Shown piece by piece: positions 45,217-52,968 of a DNA stretch of 64,000 nucleotides. The stretch is from Pyxidicoccus trucidator (GTDB lineage Bacteria > Myxococcota > Myxococcia > Myxococcales > Myxococcaceae): positions 90,699 to 154,698 of the forward strand of contig NZ_JAAIXZ010000027.1 of assembly GCF_010894435.1 (NCBI RefSeq), written 5' to 3'. The notes beneath the pieces are model-generated. The model ran no database searches. It was not told the DNA's origin and saw only the letters and a program-made list of their open reading frames with translations. Position numbers and translations under genes: made by a program. The number at the start of each line of letters is the position of its first letter. Position 1 is the stretch's first letter.

Positions 45217-45263
45217 GCTTCCCAAGCTCGGGGTCGAGGGTTCGAATCCCTTCCGCCGCTCAC
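45217..45263 (+). repeat. attR, 47-bp direct repeat
   Basis: Identical to 35970-36016. It carries only the 3' part of tRNA-Gly, so it is not a functional tRNA. Confidence 0.93.
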
Positions 45264-45267
45264 AATG

Positions 45268-45308
45268 AAGGCCGGTAGTCCTGCAAAGGACTGCCGGCCT
45301 TCGTGTTT
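45268..45308 (+). terminator. Native tRNA-Gly terminator, displaced by the element
   Basis: A 15-bp stem (45268-45282 with 45287-45301, one G-T pair), loop GCAA, then CGTGTTT. It is the chromosomal terminator of tRNA-Gly, now 9.3 kb away from the intact tRNA. Confidence 0.82.
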
Positions 45309-45332
45309 CCGGGTTTCGGCATGGAGGGGGAG

Positions 45333-45731
45333 ATGCCAGTCGAAGAGCCCAGGGCCGACCGTGAAGGCTGGGTGACGATCGCCGAGGGCGATGGCGGTCA
45401 CTTCCTCCGGCGGCATCCGCCTCCCCGGTTCCGGAGCGGACTGACCGTGCTCCCGTTTCCCGAGGTCCGCGACCTGGTGGCGGCCGCTCGGCGTTACCTT
45501 GCCGGCGAGTGCTACTCTGTCCAGGTATGGCATGCGGCCTTCGCATGTCTGCGCTGGGTGGACGGCTACAACCTCCACCCGGCGATTCGCGCGCTTATCT
45601 ACGACTGGGGCCGGCTATCGGAGAGCGCGTCCGAATCCGTGCTCCGCGAGCGGCTTCGCGAGGACCTGTGCGAGGCGGCTCCTGGGAGCGTCCTCGACAG
45701 GCCTGAAGACCGGTCGTTCAAGGTCTCTTAG
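45333..45731 (+). CDS. Hypothetical protein
   Basis: A soluble protein of about 132 residues without recognised domain. It has a beta-rich N-terminal part (GWVTIAEGDGGHFLRR) and a helical C-terminal part (PEVRDLVAAARRYLAGECYSVQVWHAAFACLRWVDGYNLHPAIRALIYDWG). The ATG at 45333 lies 4 bases after GGAGG; an ATG at 45321 is possible. It ends 27 bp before the stop of the convergent 45759 gene. It is the first gene of the chromosome beyond attR. Confidence 0.5.
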   Translation: MPVEEPRADREGWVTIAEGDGGHFLRRHPPPRFRSGLTVLPFPEVRDLVAAARRYLAGECYSVQVWHAAFACLRWVDGYNLHPAIRALIYDWGRLSESASESVLRERLREDLCEAAPGSVLDRPEDRSFKVS

Positions 45732-45758
45732 CCTTCACCGCCTCCGAGAACTTCTGGG

Positions 45759-46817
45759 TCAGCGCGGTGCTCTGTTTCTGAAACTCCTCGATGCGCTGGG
45801 CATGGTGCGCGACCCGGGCGCGCGCCTCGGCCGCCTTGGCCGCCCCCCGGCGCTCTCGCTCGCCTCCGCTGCACGAGGATGTGCCGCGGGTTCGATTCCC
45901 GCCGGGGCCACTCGCGGCGTACGACCGCGCATCAGGCCGCCAGGTGTGGTGCACCAACCTGCACACGAGCCCCGTCTCGGCCGAGCTGAGATGTCCTGGA
46001 AGACCTCGACCCTGTCCTTCTCGGGGTCGTACCGTGCCTCGAGCTTGCGCCAATCGCCGTAGTGCTTCAGGGCCGCGTCCCGGATGTGGGCTTCGAGGGC
46101 CGCGATGGCGTCTTCGTGTGTGACTCGCTCCTCGCGTGTCACCTCTTCCAGAACTTCCTTGCAGCTGAAGCGCTCGGGGAGCGGTTCCTCCTTCTGCCTG
46201 CCTCGGGAGCGGCCCTTCCGGCCGGGCTGTGTCGAGTGGCGCTTGCGCCAGGGGAAGGGAGGGATGTGGATGCGCTGCTGGATGTTCCCATTCCACTCCG
46301 TCCGGACGCCATGGCGCGCGAGCGCCTCGCGGACCTCCCGGGCGATGGCGGGGCTCGCCGCGTCATCGAGCTGGAAGTATTCATCGAACGCACCGAAGGC
46401 GAGCATGAGGCCCGCGCCGAAGACGCCACGCTCGACGTCCTGGCCATGGAAGAACGGGGCGCCCCGGGCGGGTGGGGCACTGTCCCTGGCGGCGCGGGTG
46501 ACCTCCGCCCAGCCATCCGACAGGGAGCCGCCTGCGTCCTCCATCGCGACGATGCCCTTGCCATTCAGCTCCTCGAAGGCGCGGGTGATGGCGTCGTTCA
46601 CCGTGGGGCCCGTCCAGCAGAGCTCGTCGGCCTTCTGCCGTTCGAGCAGGCTCCGCGCATACGCGAGCAACTGCTCCACCGCGTCGTCGCTGCCCAGCTC
46701 GTGCCTCGCGAGCTCCTGGATGGAAGAGTGCGCCTGCTTCTCGCTCAGGTATCCCCCCAGGACCACGGCCTCCGCCTTCTCTCGGAGGTACGCTCGCACC
46801 TCGTCATCCGTTCCCAT
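45759..46817 (-). CDS. DUF6891-type protein with NusA N-terminal-like segment
   Basis: A 352-residue protein started at the ATG at 46817 (MGTDDEVRAYLREKAEAVV). Residues about 1-195 look like DUF6891 (YLSEKQAHSSIQELARHELG, FFHGQDVERG, GNIQQRIHI). Residues about 225-285 resemble the NusA N-terminal domain (RVTHEDAIAALEAHIRDAALKHYGDWRKLEARYDPEKDRVEVFQDI). The last 70 residues read across a tRNA 3' fragment in antisense (AGIEPAAHPRAAE) and look non-native, so the C-terminus was probably replaced by an integration scar. Upstream open frame to 48221 is a shadow of the ADOP gene. Confidence 0.6.
   Translation of the reverse strand: MGTDDEVRAYLREKAEAVVLGGYLSEKQAHSSIQELARHELGSDDAVEQLLAYARSLLERQKADELCWTGPTVNDAITRAFEELNGKGIVAMEDAGGSLSDGWAEVTRAARDSAPPARGAPFFHGQDVERGVFGAGLMLAFGAFDEYFQLDDAASPAIAREVREALARHGVRTEWNGNIQQRIHIPPFPWRKRHSTQPGRKGRSRGRQKEEPLPERFSCKEVLEEVTREERVTHEDAIAALEAHIRDAALKHYGDWRKLEARYDPEKDRVEVFQDISARPRRGSCAGWCTTPGGLMRGRTPRVAPAGIEPAAHPRAAEASESAGGRPRRPRRAPGSRTMPSASRSFRNRAPR
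45872..45911 (+). pseudogene. tRNA 3'-end fragment (old attachment-site scar)
   Basis: It contains a T-arm GCGGG-TTCGATT-CCCGC followed by CGGGGCCA, the 3' acceptor strand of a tRNA with a GGCCCCG 5' end (arginine-type is plausible). No 5' half is present. It looks like a leftover att copy of another integrated element. Confidence 0.55.
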
Positions 46818-47030
46818 CGAGGAGGAGAGCTTGGGAACTTCGCGGGTTCGGGTCTCGCTCTCCCAGTCCGGGGTGAAGGGCGTCGGAGCCGCCGCCCGCG
46901 GGTGCCACGTCCGGACACCCGCCGTCCCACAGGCGTACACTTCGCGAGGCTCCTCGCGACGGCACCTGTCGTCACCTCGCCCACTTGAGGCCCGCACCGC
47001 GTTGGCACGCATCTGGCTGTGAGTCACGCC

Positions 47031-49460
47031 ATGACCTCCTTCCTCCAGGACCTGCGCTACGGCGCCCGCTCCCTGCGGCGCAGCCCCGGCTTCACGCTGG
47101 CGACCGTGCTCGCGCTGGCCCTCGGCATCGGGGCCAACACCACGCTCTTCAGCGTGGTGAGCGCACTGCTGCTGCGTCCGCTCCCCCTCCCCCAGTCGGA
47201 GCAGCTCGTCTCCGTGTGGGGGGTGCACCGGGACGAGGGCGGCGCCAATTCGGGCCTGGCCCGCCCGGACCTCGAGGACCTGCGCCAGGGGGTGAAGTCC
47301 TTCGCCGGGCTGGCGGCATTCACCACCGCGGGCATCACCCTCACCGGTCCGGGCGTGGAGCCCGAGCGTGTGGAGGGCGCGGTGGTGAGCGAGGACTTCT
47401 TCCGCGTCGTGGGCGTGGCGCCCCTGCTGGGTCGCGCGCTGTCCGCCGAGGAGCAGGTGCTCAACGGCCCACGCGCGGTGGTGCTGTCCCACGGGCTCTG
47501 GGTGCGCCGCTTCGGGGCCGACGCCCAGGTGCTGGGGCGCACGCTGGAAATGGAAGGCCAGCCCTACTCCGTCGTGGGGGTGATGCCCCCGGGCTTCGAC
47601 TTCCCTCGCGAGGGCGCCCGGGAGGCGGTGCTGCTCTGGGCCCCGCTGCATGCCAATGACTTCCTCCGCGCCAACTGGGACAACCGGGGCGCACACAGCC
47701 TGAACGCGGTGGCACGGCTGGCGCCCGGTGCCAGCCTCACGCAGGCCACGGCCGAGGCAGCGGCCATCACCACCGCGCTCGAGAGCGAGTACCCGGACAG
47801 CAACAGCCACCGCACCGTGAGCCTCCAGGGCCTGCAGGCGCGGCTGTCCGCCGGGACGCGCCGCCCCGCCCTGCTGCTGCTCGGCGCGGTGACACTGCTG
47901 CTGCTCATCGCCTGCGTCAACGTGGCCCAGCTCCTGCTGGCCCGCGCGCTGGTCCGGCAGCAGGAGTTCGCGGTGCGCACCGCCCTGGGCGCGGGCCGAG
48001 GCGCGCTGGTGGGACAGCTCCTCGCCGAGGGCTCGCTGCTCGCCTTCACGGGAGGGGCGCTGGGGCTGCTGCTGGGCGTGTGGGGAGTGGACGCGCTGAA
48101 CGCGCTGCTGCCCGCGGCGGCACACCAGGTTCAGTCGGTGCAGGTGGACGGGCTGGCGCTGGCGTACACGGCGGGGCTGGCGGTGGCGGTGGCGCTGCTG
48201 TGTGGCCTGGCGCCGCTGCACACCGCCGCGAGCGCCAGCCTGGGCGGGCTGCTCCAGAGCACGCGCGGCACCAGTGCGGGGCGAGGGGCGCTGCGCTGGC
48301 GCGCGGTGCTGGTGTCCACGCAGGTGGCGCTCGCGCTGGTGCTGCTGGCCGGCGCGGGGCTGTTGGTGCGCAGCGCGCAGCGGCTGGCGGCGGTTGACCC
48401 GGGCTACCGGCCGGAGAACATCACCCTGCTTCGGGTCGGCCTGCCGGAGGTCCGCTATGCCGACGACGCCATCGCCCCGTTCTTCAACCGGCTGCTGGAG
48501 CGCACGCGCTCACTTCCCGGAGTGGAGTCGGCGGCCCTGGTGACACCGGGGGTGGTATCGGGCGGTGCCATCTCGCTCAGCCTGGACCTCCCCGGCCGGC
48601 CTGGCTCGTCGGGCGAGCGGCGCTCCGCGGCCTACCGCGCGATGAGCGACGGCGTCTTCGCCACGCTGGGAATTCCCCTGCGGCGCGGGCGCGACTTCAC
48701 CCCCCGGGACGATGCCAGCGCTCCGGCGGTGGTGGTGGTGAACGAAGCCTTCGCGCGCCGCTTCTTCCCGGGTGAGGAGGTGCTCGGCAGGAGCATCGTC
48801 ATCGGCTACGGAGCCCCGAGACCGCGCGAGGTGGTGGGCGTGGTGGGCGACGTGCGCGCCCGCTCGCTGGACGTCGCCGCCCAGCCGGAGATGTATGCGC
48901 CACAGCAACAGACGCCCTGGCCCGCCTCCACGCTGGTGGTGCGCAGCCGCCTGCCTCCGGAGCAGGTGGCAAGCTCGGTGAAGGCGGAGCTGCACCAGAT
49001 GGATTCGCAGTTGCCCCTTCCACCTCCCACCACGCTGGAGCAGAGCCTGGAGCGCTCCGTGGCGGACCGTCGCTTCCAGCGCGTGCTGCTGCTGGCCTTC
49101 GCGGTGACGGCGCTGGCGCTCGCCTCGCTGGGCATCTACGGGCTGATGGCCTACAGCGTCACGCAGCGGCGGAGGGAGCTGGGCATCCGGCTGGCATTGG
49201 GGGCGATGCCGCGCGACGTGGTGCGGTTGGTGATGCGTCATGCGCTGCGCATGTGCGCGGTGGGGCTGGGCGTGGGACTGGTGCTGGCGCTCGCGCTGTC
49301 GCGGGTGCTGGAGGGCCTGCTGTACGAGGTGAGCGCCACGGACCCGCTGACCTTCGCCGTGGTGCCACTGCTGCTGCTCGGCGTGGTGGCGCTGGCGAGC
49401 TGGCTGCCCGCGCGGCGCGCCTCGCGGGTATCTCCAGGTGAGGCGATGTCAGCCGACTGA
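47031..49460 (+). CDS. ADOP-family ABC transporter permease (MacB/FtsX type)
   Basis: An 809-residue membrane protein with duplicated FtsX-type modules. It begins MTSFLQDLRYGARSLRRSPGFTLATVLALALGIGANTTLFSVV, the typical ADOP opening. A MacB-like periplasmic domain follows, then three membrane segments near residues 270-400, a second membrane entry and periplasmic domain (about 420-670), and three final segments (VTQRRRELGIRLALGA ... SWLPARRASRVSPGEAM). ADOP proteins occur in Acidobacteria and myxobacteria; the ATPase partner is not adjacent. The ATG at 47031 is used. Substrate unknown. Confidence 0.88.
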   Translation: MTSFLQDLRYGARSLRRSPGFTLATVLALALGIGANTTLFSVVSALLLRPLPLPQSEQLVSVWGVHRDEGGANSGLARPDLEDLRQGVKSFAGLAAFTTAGITLTGPGVEPERVEGAVVSEDFFRVVGVAPLLGRALSAEEQVLNGPRAVVLSHGLWVRRFGADAQVLGRTLEMEGQPYSVVGVMPPGFDFPREGAREAVLLWAPLHANDFLRANWDNRGAHSLNAVARLAPGASLTQATAEAAAITTALESEYPDSNSHRTVSLQGLQARLSAGTRRPALLLLGAVTLLLLIACVNVAQLLLARALVRQQEFAVRTALGAGRGALVGQLLAEGSLLAFTGGALGLLLGVWGVDALNALLPAAAHQVQSVQVDGLALAYTAGLAVAVALLCGLAPLHTAASASLGGLLQSTRGTSAGRGALRWRAVLVSTQVALALVLLAGAGLLVRSAQRLAAVDPGYRPENITLLRVGLPEVRYADDAIAPFFNRLLERTRSLPGVESAALVTPGVVSGGAISLSLDLPGRPGSSGERRSAAYRAMSDGVFATLGIPLRRGRDFTPRDDASAPAVVVVNEAFARRFFPGEEVLGRSIVIGYGAPRPREVVGVVGDVRARSLDVAAQPEMYAPQQQTPWPASTLVVRSRLPPEQVASSVKAELHQMDSQLPLPPPTTLEQSLERSVADRRFQRVLLLAFAVTALALASLGIYGLMAYSVTQRRRELGIRLALGAMPRDVVRLVMRHALRMCAVGLGVGLVLALALSRVLEGLLYEVSATDPLTFAVVPLLLLGVVALASWLPARRASRVSPGEAMSAD

Positions 49461-49598
49461 AGGGCTCCCCGCGACTGCCCGGGCGTCCTGACGCGGTTCG
49501 GGTCGCCGTCGGGCAGCGATACGCAGCAGTGAGCGCGCTTCCTCCGTGGACGTTGCTGCTATCGTGTCGCGTTTGACCGCTCGCAGCGGGAGGGCTGC

Positions 49599-52500
49599 AT
49601 GCGCACACTTCGATGGGGATTGGGGCTCGTCGTCCTCGGGGCGCTCTCGCTCCTCGCGGTGTGGCTGCTTCGCGGAGCTGCGCGTCCCAAGGACACCTTC
49701 CACGCGACACGTCCCGCGGACTCCGCGCGGCCTCCCCCAGCGCCCCCGACACTGCGTCCCAGCGCGGGCCTGCGCATCCAGGGCACCGTGGTGGACGAAG
49801 CCCTGGGAGCGGCCGTGGCGGGCGCCCGCGTCTCCGCAACCTGGCCGGTGCCCGGGCACACGCTGTCGGAGCGGCCCTGCCCCGAGGGCACCCTGCCGCC
49901 AGACAGTCCCCACACACATCCGGACAAACGGGACCCGCAGCGCTCCGAATGCATGAAGCTGACGGGAAGGCTCGCTCAGGGGATCATTGCCACCCTCCCA
50001 CTGGAACAGACGAACGACCTCTTCATGGAGCGCGTCGCCGCGCGAGAGGGCGAAGTCCCCATCTACGCCGAGACCACCACCGCGGCGGACGGCACCTTCG
50101 TCCTCGAAGGCCTGCCCGAGGGGCCGCTGGCGCTCTGGGTGCTGAGCGAGCACGGCGCGCTGCTGCGGCCCGGCATCCCCGCGGGCTCCGAGGGCGTGAA
50201 GCTCGTCATGGGAAGGGGTCAGGTGGTGGAGGGCATCGTCCGCGGAGAGGGTGCGCCCGTGGCCGGTGCCACGGTGACGGTGCTCACCGCTCGCCACGCC
50301 CGCTACTTCGGAGCAACCTCGGACGCGGACGGTCACTTCCGCATCGGCCCGCTGCCGCCAGGTCCTCTCGTCACCTTCGTCGCCAGCAAGGGCTGGCTCC
50401 CCATGCTCGCCCCCGCCGAAACCATTCCGTGGTCGGGGCTCTCCCGCGCGCACCCGCTCACCGGCAGGGTGCTGTCCGACGGAGAGCCCGTGCCGGGCGC
50501 CGAGGTGCGCGTGGGCAGCGGCGATGACCTCCCGGAAGCGGGCGCCCGCATGGCCACCACGGACGCGGAGGGCCGCTTCACCTTCATGCTGCCTTCGGGC
50601 AGCGGGTACACGCTCACCGCCTCGCGCGATGGCCGGTATGCGCTCGCCCGGGTGCAGCTGACAGGCACGTCTGCTCCACCCGAGGTCATCCTGGAGTCAG
50701 GCAGCGCGCTCCACGTCGAGGGCCGCGTGTCCGACGACGCGGGACGGCCCGTGCCCGGCGCGCGCGTGGCCCTGATTCCGGGAAGGGGCGTCCGCCCGGT
50801 GGCGGAGACCACCACCCACGCGGACGGCCGCTACCGCCTGGGCCCCGTGGAGCCCGGCACCTGGCGCTTCGAAGTGAAGGCCGAGCGGCACCTCGACCCG
50901 GTGGGCCCGCTGGAGCACACGCTCACCCCGGGCACGGCTGCCGTGGACTTCACCCTTCCTCGCGCCAGCGCCGTCACCGGCCGCATCACCGACCCCAAGG
51001 GGCTTCCCCTGCGAGGCCTCGAGCTGTCCCTCGTGCGACCCACTCCGAAGGGCGACACGCTCCAGGAGCAGACGCGGACGGACGCAGACGGACGCTTCCT
51101 CCTGCACGCCACCGACCCCGGAGACCACCGCATCGACGTCCGGGAGTCCCGCCAGCGGAGCACGTCGTTCCCAGTCCGAGCGCCCGCCGAGGATGTCCGC
51201 CTCTCGCTGACTCCGGGCCCCTCCGTGAAGGGCACGGTGGTGGACGTGGACGGGCTCCCGCTGGAGGACTGTCGGGTGGAGCTCCATGACCCCTCGACAG
51301 GCGCGTACCAGGAGCTCCTTCGCGCCGAGTACACCGATGCGAGGGGGCGCTTCCATCTCCGGGGGGTGAAGCCCGGCCACTACGTCGTGCGGGCCTCGCT
51401 GCGGTCCCAGGGATTCATCCGCGACACCTGGCGGGAGGTGGACCTGCGCGACGGCGAGGCCCTGGAGGTCGAGCTGCGGATGAGGCCGGAGCGCTCACTG
51501 TCCGGCATCGTGGTGGACCGTGCCGACAAGCCCGTCCCCGGGGCCTCCATCGAAGTCCGCATCCCACTGGAGGGAATTCCGCCATGGAGGAGGGAGGCCT
51601 TCCTCCGCACCTCACCGGGGGGCGACTCCACGCGCATCATCACCGGTCCGGAAGGCCGCTTCACCGTGTGGCACCTGACGGAGCCCGGGTACTACGTGAG
51701 GGCCACGAAGGACGGCGCCAGCTTCATCGCCGGGGGCGAGAAGGGCGACCGCCGCGTGGCGGCTGGCGAGCAGCTCCGCGTCGACGCGAACACGGGCCAG
51801 CTGCGCCTGGTGATGGAGCGGTTCCCCCACGCCACGGGCCGACTCGTGGGCCCCGATGGCAAGCCCCTCATCCGGTTCCAGGTGAACGATGAGGACGTGG
51901 CGGAGGCGACGGGCGCCTTCGCGGTGCCCCTCTACTCGGAGAACCGGACGCTGCTCTTCCGTGCCCCCGGCATGGAGAGACTGGTGCGCGACGTGGAGCC
52001 GCGCGGGACGGGATTGGACCTGGACCTGGGGGTGCTACAGATGACCGCGCTCCCGAAAGTCCGCGGCCGGGTGGTGGACGCGGAGACATCCGTACCGGTG
52101 AGAGGGGCACGCATCGAACTCGACTCGCCCTTCGCCGGCATCGGGCTCCTCGGTAACGTCTCGGCGGCGGACGGCTCCTTCGAGCTGGGAGCCGTGGACT
52201 CGAAGCCCTTCACCCTCGTCGTGAGCGCCCGGGGCCGATACCGGCAGCAGCTCGTCGACGTGGACGCGATACCCGAGGCGCTGACGGTGCGGATGGACCC
52301 GGGCGCCCGGGTGGAGGTGACGGTGAGGGACCGCCGGGGCCCGCTCCGCGAGGCCCGGGTCCGCTTCGAAGCGGACTCCTGTACGTCCCTGAACGCCACC
52401 GCCAGGGAGGGCCGCCTCGTCCAGCGCGGGCTGGAGCCGGGGCCGTATACGGTGGTGGTGCAGCCGGTGGGGGACGCGGGTGACAGCCTGCCCCGATTCA

Positions 52501-52865
52501 CTCCCCAGCGCGTGGAGCTGCCCGCCAGCGGCGAGCTTCTCCTCCCCTTCGAGGAAGCCGAGGGCGGCGTCACGGTGAAGCTGCGCTCGTCGGAAGGCAG
52601 CATCCACGACCTGGTGCTCGTCCAGGGAAGCGTGCCTCGGCCCAGGAGGCTCGCGGACGTGTTCCGCATCGCTCGCCGGGGCTGGACGCGCGACATCGCC
52701 GCGAAAGAAGCCACCTTCCTCCATGTCCCCCAGGGCCAGGCCACTGTCGTCCTGCTCGACCCGGGCTCTCCCGGGCGCGTCCACGTCGAGGAACTGGACA
52801 TCCCCGCCGAAGGCACGGTGTCACGCGAGTTACAGCCCGTGTGGCGGACACTCGACTCGAAATAG
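49599..52865 (+). CDS. Large envelope protein of carboxypeptidase-regulatory-like repeats
   Basis: A 1088-residue protein with an N-terminal membrane anchor or uncleaved signal (MRTLRWGLGLVVLGALSLLAVWLL). The rest is a string of about ten beta-sandwich repeats of the carboxypeptidase regulatory-like (CarboxypepD_reg) type, each with the G-x-V-x-D...G-x-P-x-x-G-A-x-V and D-x-x-G-x-F pattern, for example VDEALGAAVAGARVSATWP and TTDAEGRFTFMLPSGS. Such proteins act as surface adhesion or scaffolding parts. GGGAGGG precedes the ATG. It is not obviously linked to the following gene. Confidence 0.8.
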   Translation: MRTLRWGLGLVVLGALSLLAVWLLRGAARPKDTFHATRPADSARPPPAPPTLRPSAGLRIQGTVVDEALGAAVAGARVSATWPVPGHTLSERPCPEGTLPPDSPHTHPDKRDPQRSECMKLTGRLAQGIIATLPLEQTNDLFMERVAAREGEVPIYAETTTAADGTFVLEGLPEGPLALWVLSEHGALLRPGIPAGSEGVKLVMGRGQVVEGIVRGEGAPVAGATVTVLTARHARYFGATSDADGHFRIGPLPPGPLVTFVASKGWLPMLAPAETIPWSGLSRAHPLTGRVLSDGEPVPGAEVRVGSGDDLPEAGARMATTDAEGRFTFMLPSGSGYTLTASRDGRYALARVQLTGTSAPPEVILESGSALHVEGRVSDDAGRPVPGARVALIPGRGVRPVAETTTHADGRYRLGPVEPGTWRFEVKAERHLDPVGPLEHTLTPGTAAVDFTLPRASAVTGRITDPKGLPLRGLELSLVRPTPKGDTLQEQTRTDADGRFLLHATDPGDHRIDVRESRQRSTSFPVRAPAEDVRLSLTPGPSVKGTVVDVDGLPLEDCRVELHDPSTGAYQELLRAEYTDARGRFHLRGVKPGHYVVRASLRSQGFIRDTWREVDLRDGEALEVELRMRPERSLSGIVVDRADKPVPGASIEVRIPLEGIPPWRREAFLRTSPGGDSTRIITGPEGRFTVWHLTEPGYYVRATKDGASFIAGGEKGDRRVAAGEQLRVDANTGQLRLVMERFPHATGRLVGPDGKPLIRFQVNDEDVAEATGAFAVPLYSENRTLLFRAPGMERLVRDVEPRGTGLDLDLGVLQMTALPKVRGRVVDAETSVPVRGARIELDSPFAGIGLLGNVSAADGSFELGAVDSKPFTLVVSARGRYRQQLVDVDAIPEALTVRMDPGARVEVTVRDRRGPLREARVRFEADSCTSLNATAREGRLVQRGLEPGPYTVVVQPVGDAGDSLPRFTPQRVELPASGELLLPFEEAEGGVTVKLRSSEGSIHDLVLVQGSVPRPRRLADVFRIARRGWTRDIAAKEATFLHVPQGQATVVLLDPGSPGRVHVEELDIPAEGTVSRELQPVWRTLDSK

Positions 52866-52921
52866 ACGGCGCCGCCCGAGAGAGGCTGCCGCCCAAAGAC
52901 TCACTCAGCGTGAATGCAGTC

Positions 52922-52936
52922 GCGGATAGTATCCGC
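52922..52936. promoter_or_regulatory. Short palindrome upstream of the DyP-GRE gene
   Basis: GCGGAT-AGT-ATCCGC, a perfect 6-bp inverted repeat 33 bp before the GTG start and overlapping a possible TAGTAT -10. It could be an operator. Confidence 0.4.
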
Positions 52937-52968
52937 CCGCCTGTCCTGCACACAGAGGAGCCGCTCGC

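Larger units (their letters stand above)
35970..45263. mobile_element. Integrative element in tRNA-Gly(CCC), 9.3 kb
   Basis: The element is bounded by perfect 47-bp direct repeats (attL 35970-36016, attR 45217-45263). Content, left to right: integrase, RHH and HTH proteins, primase/helicase-like protein, small genes and two XRE repressors on the minus strand; then a hypothetical gene and an HNH-DGQHR gene on the plus strand, a group II intron 3' relic, and a minus-strand HTH ORF at the right edge. There are no capsid, terminase, relaxase or conjugation genes. It therefore looks like a phage satellite or reduced genomic island that depends on a helper for spread. That label is inference. Confidence 0.88.

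Noticed and set aside
45217..45263. Second tRNA-Gly gene
   Set aside because: Only the 3' part is present; it is the attR copy and lacks the D-arm and 5' acceptor strand.
46818..48221. Minus-strand extension of the DUF6891 gene
   Set aside because: It is the antisense shadow of the ADOP permease; the real start at 46817 begins a recognisable domain.
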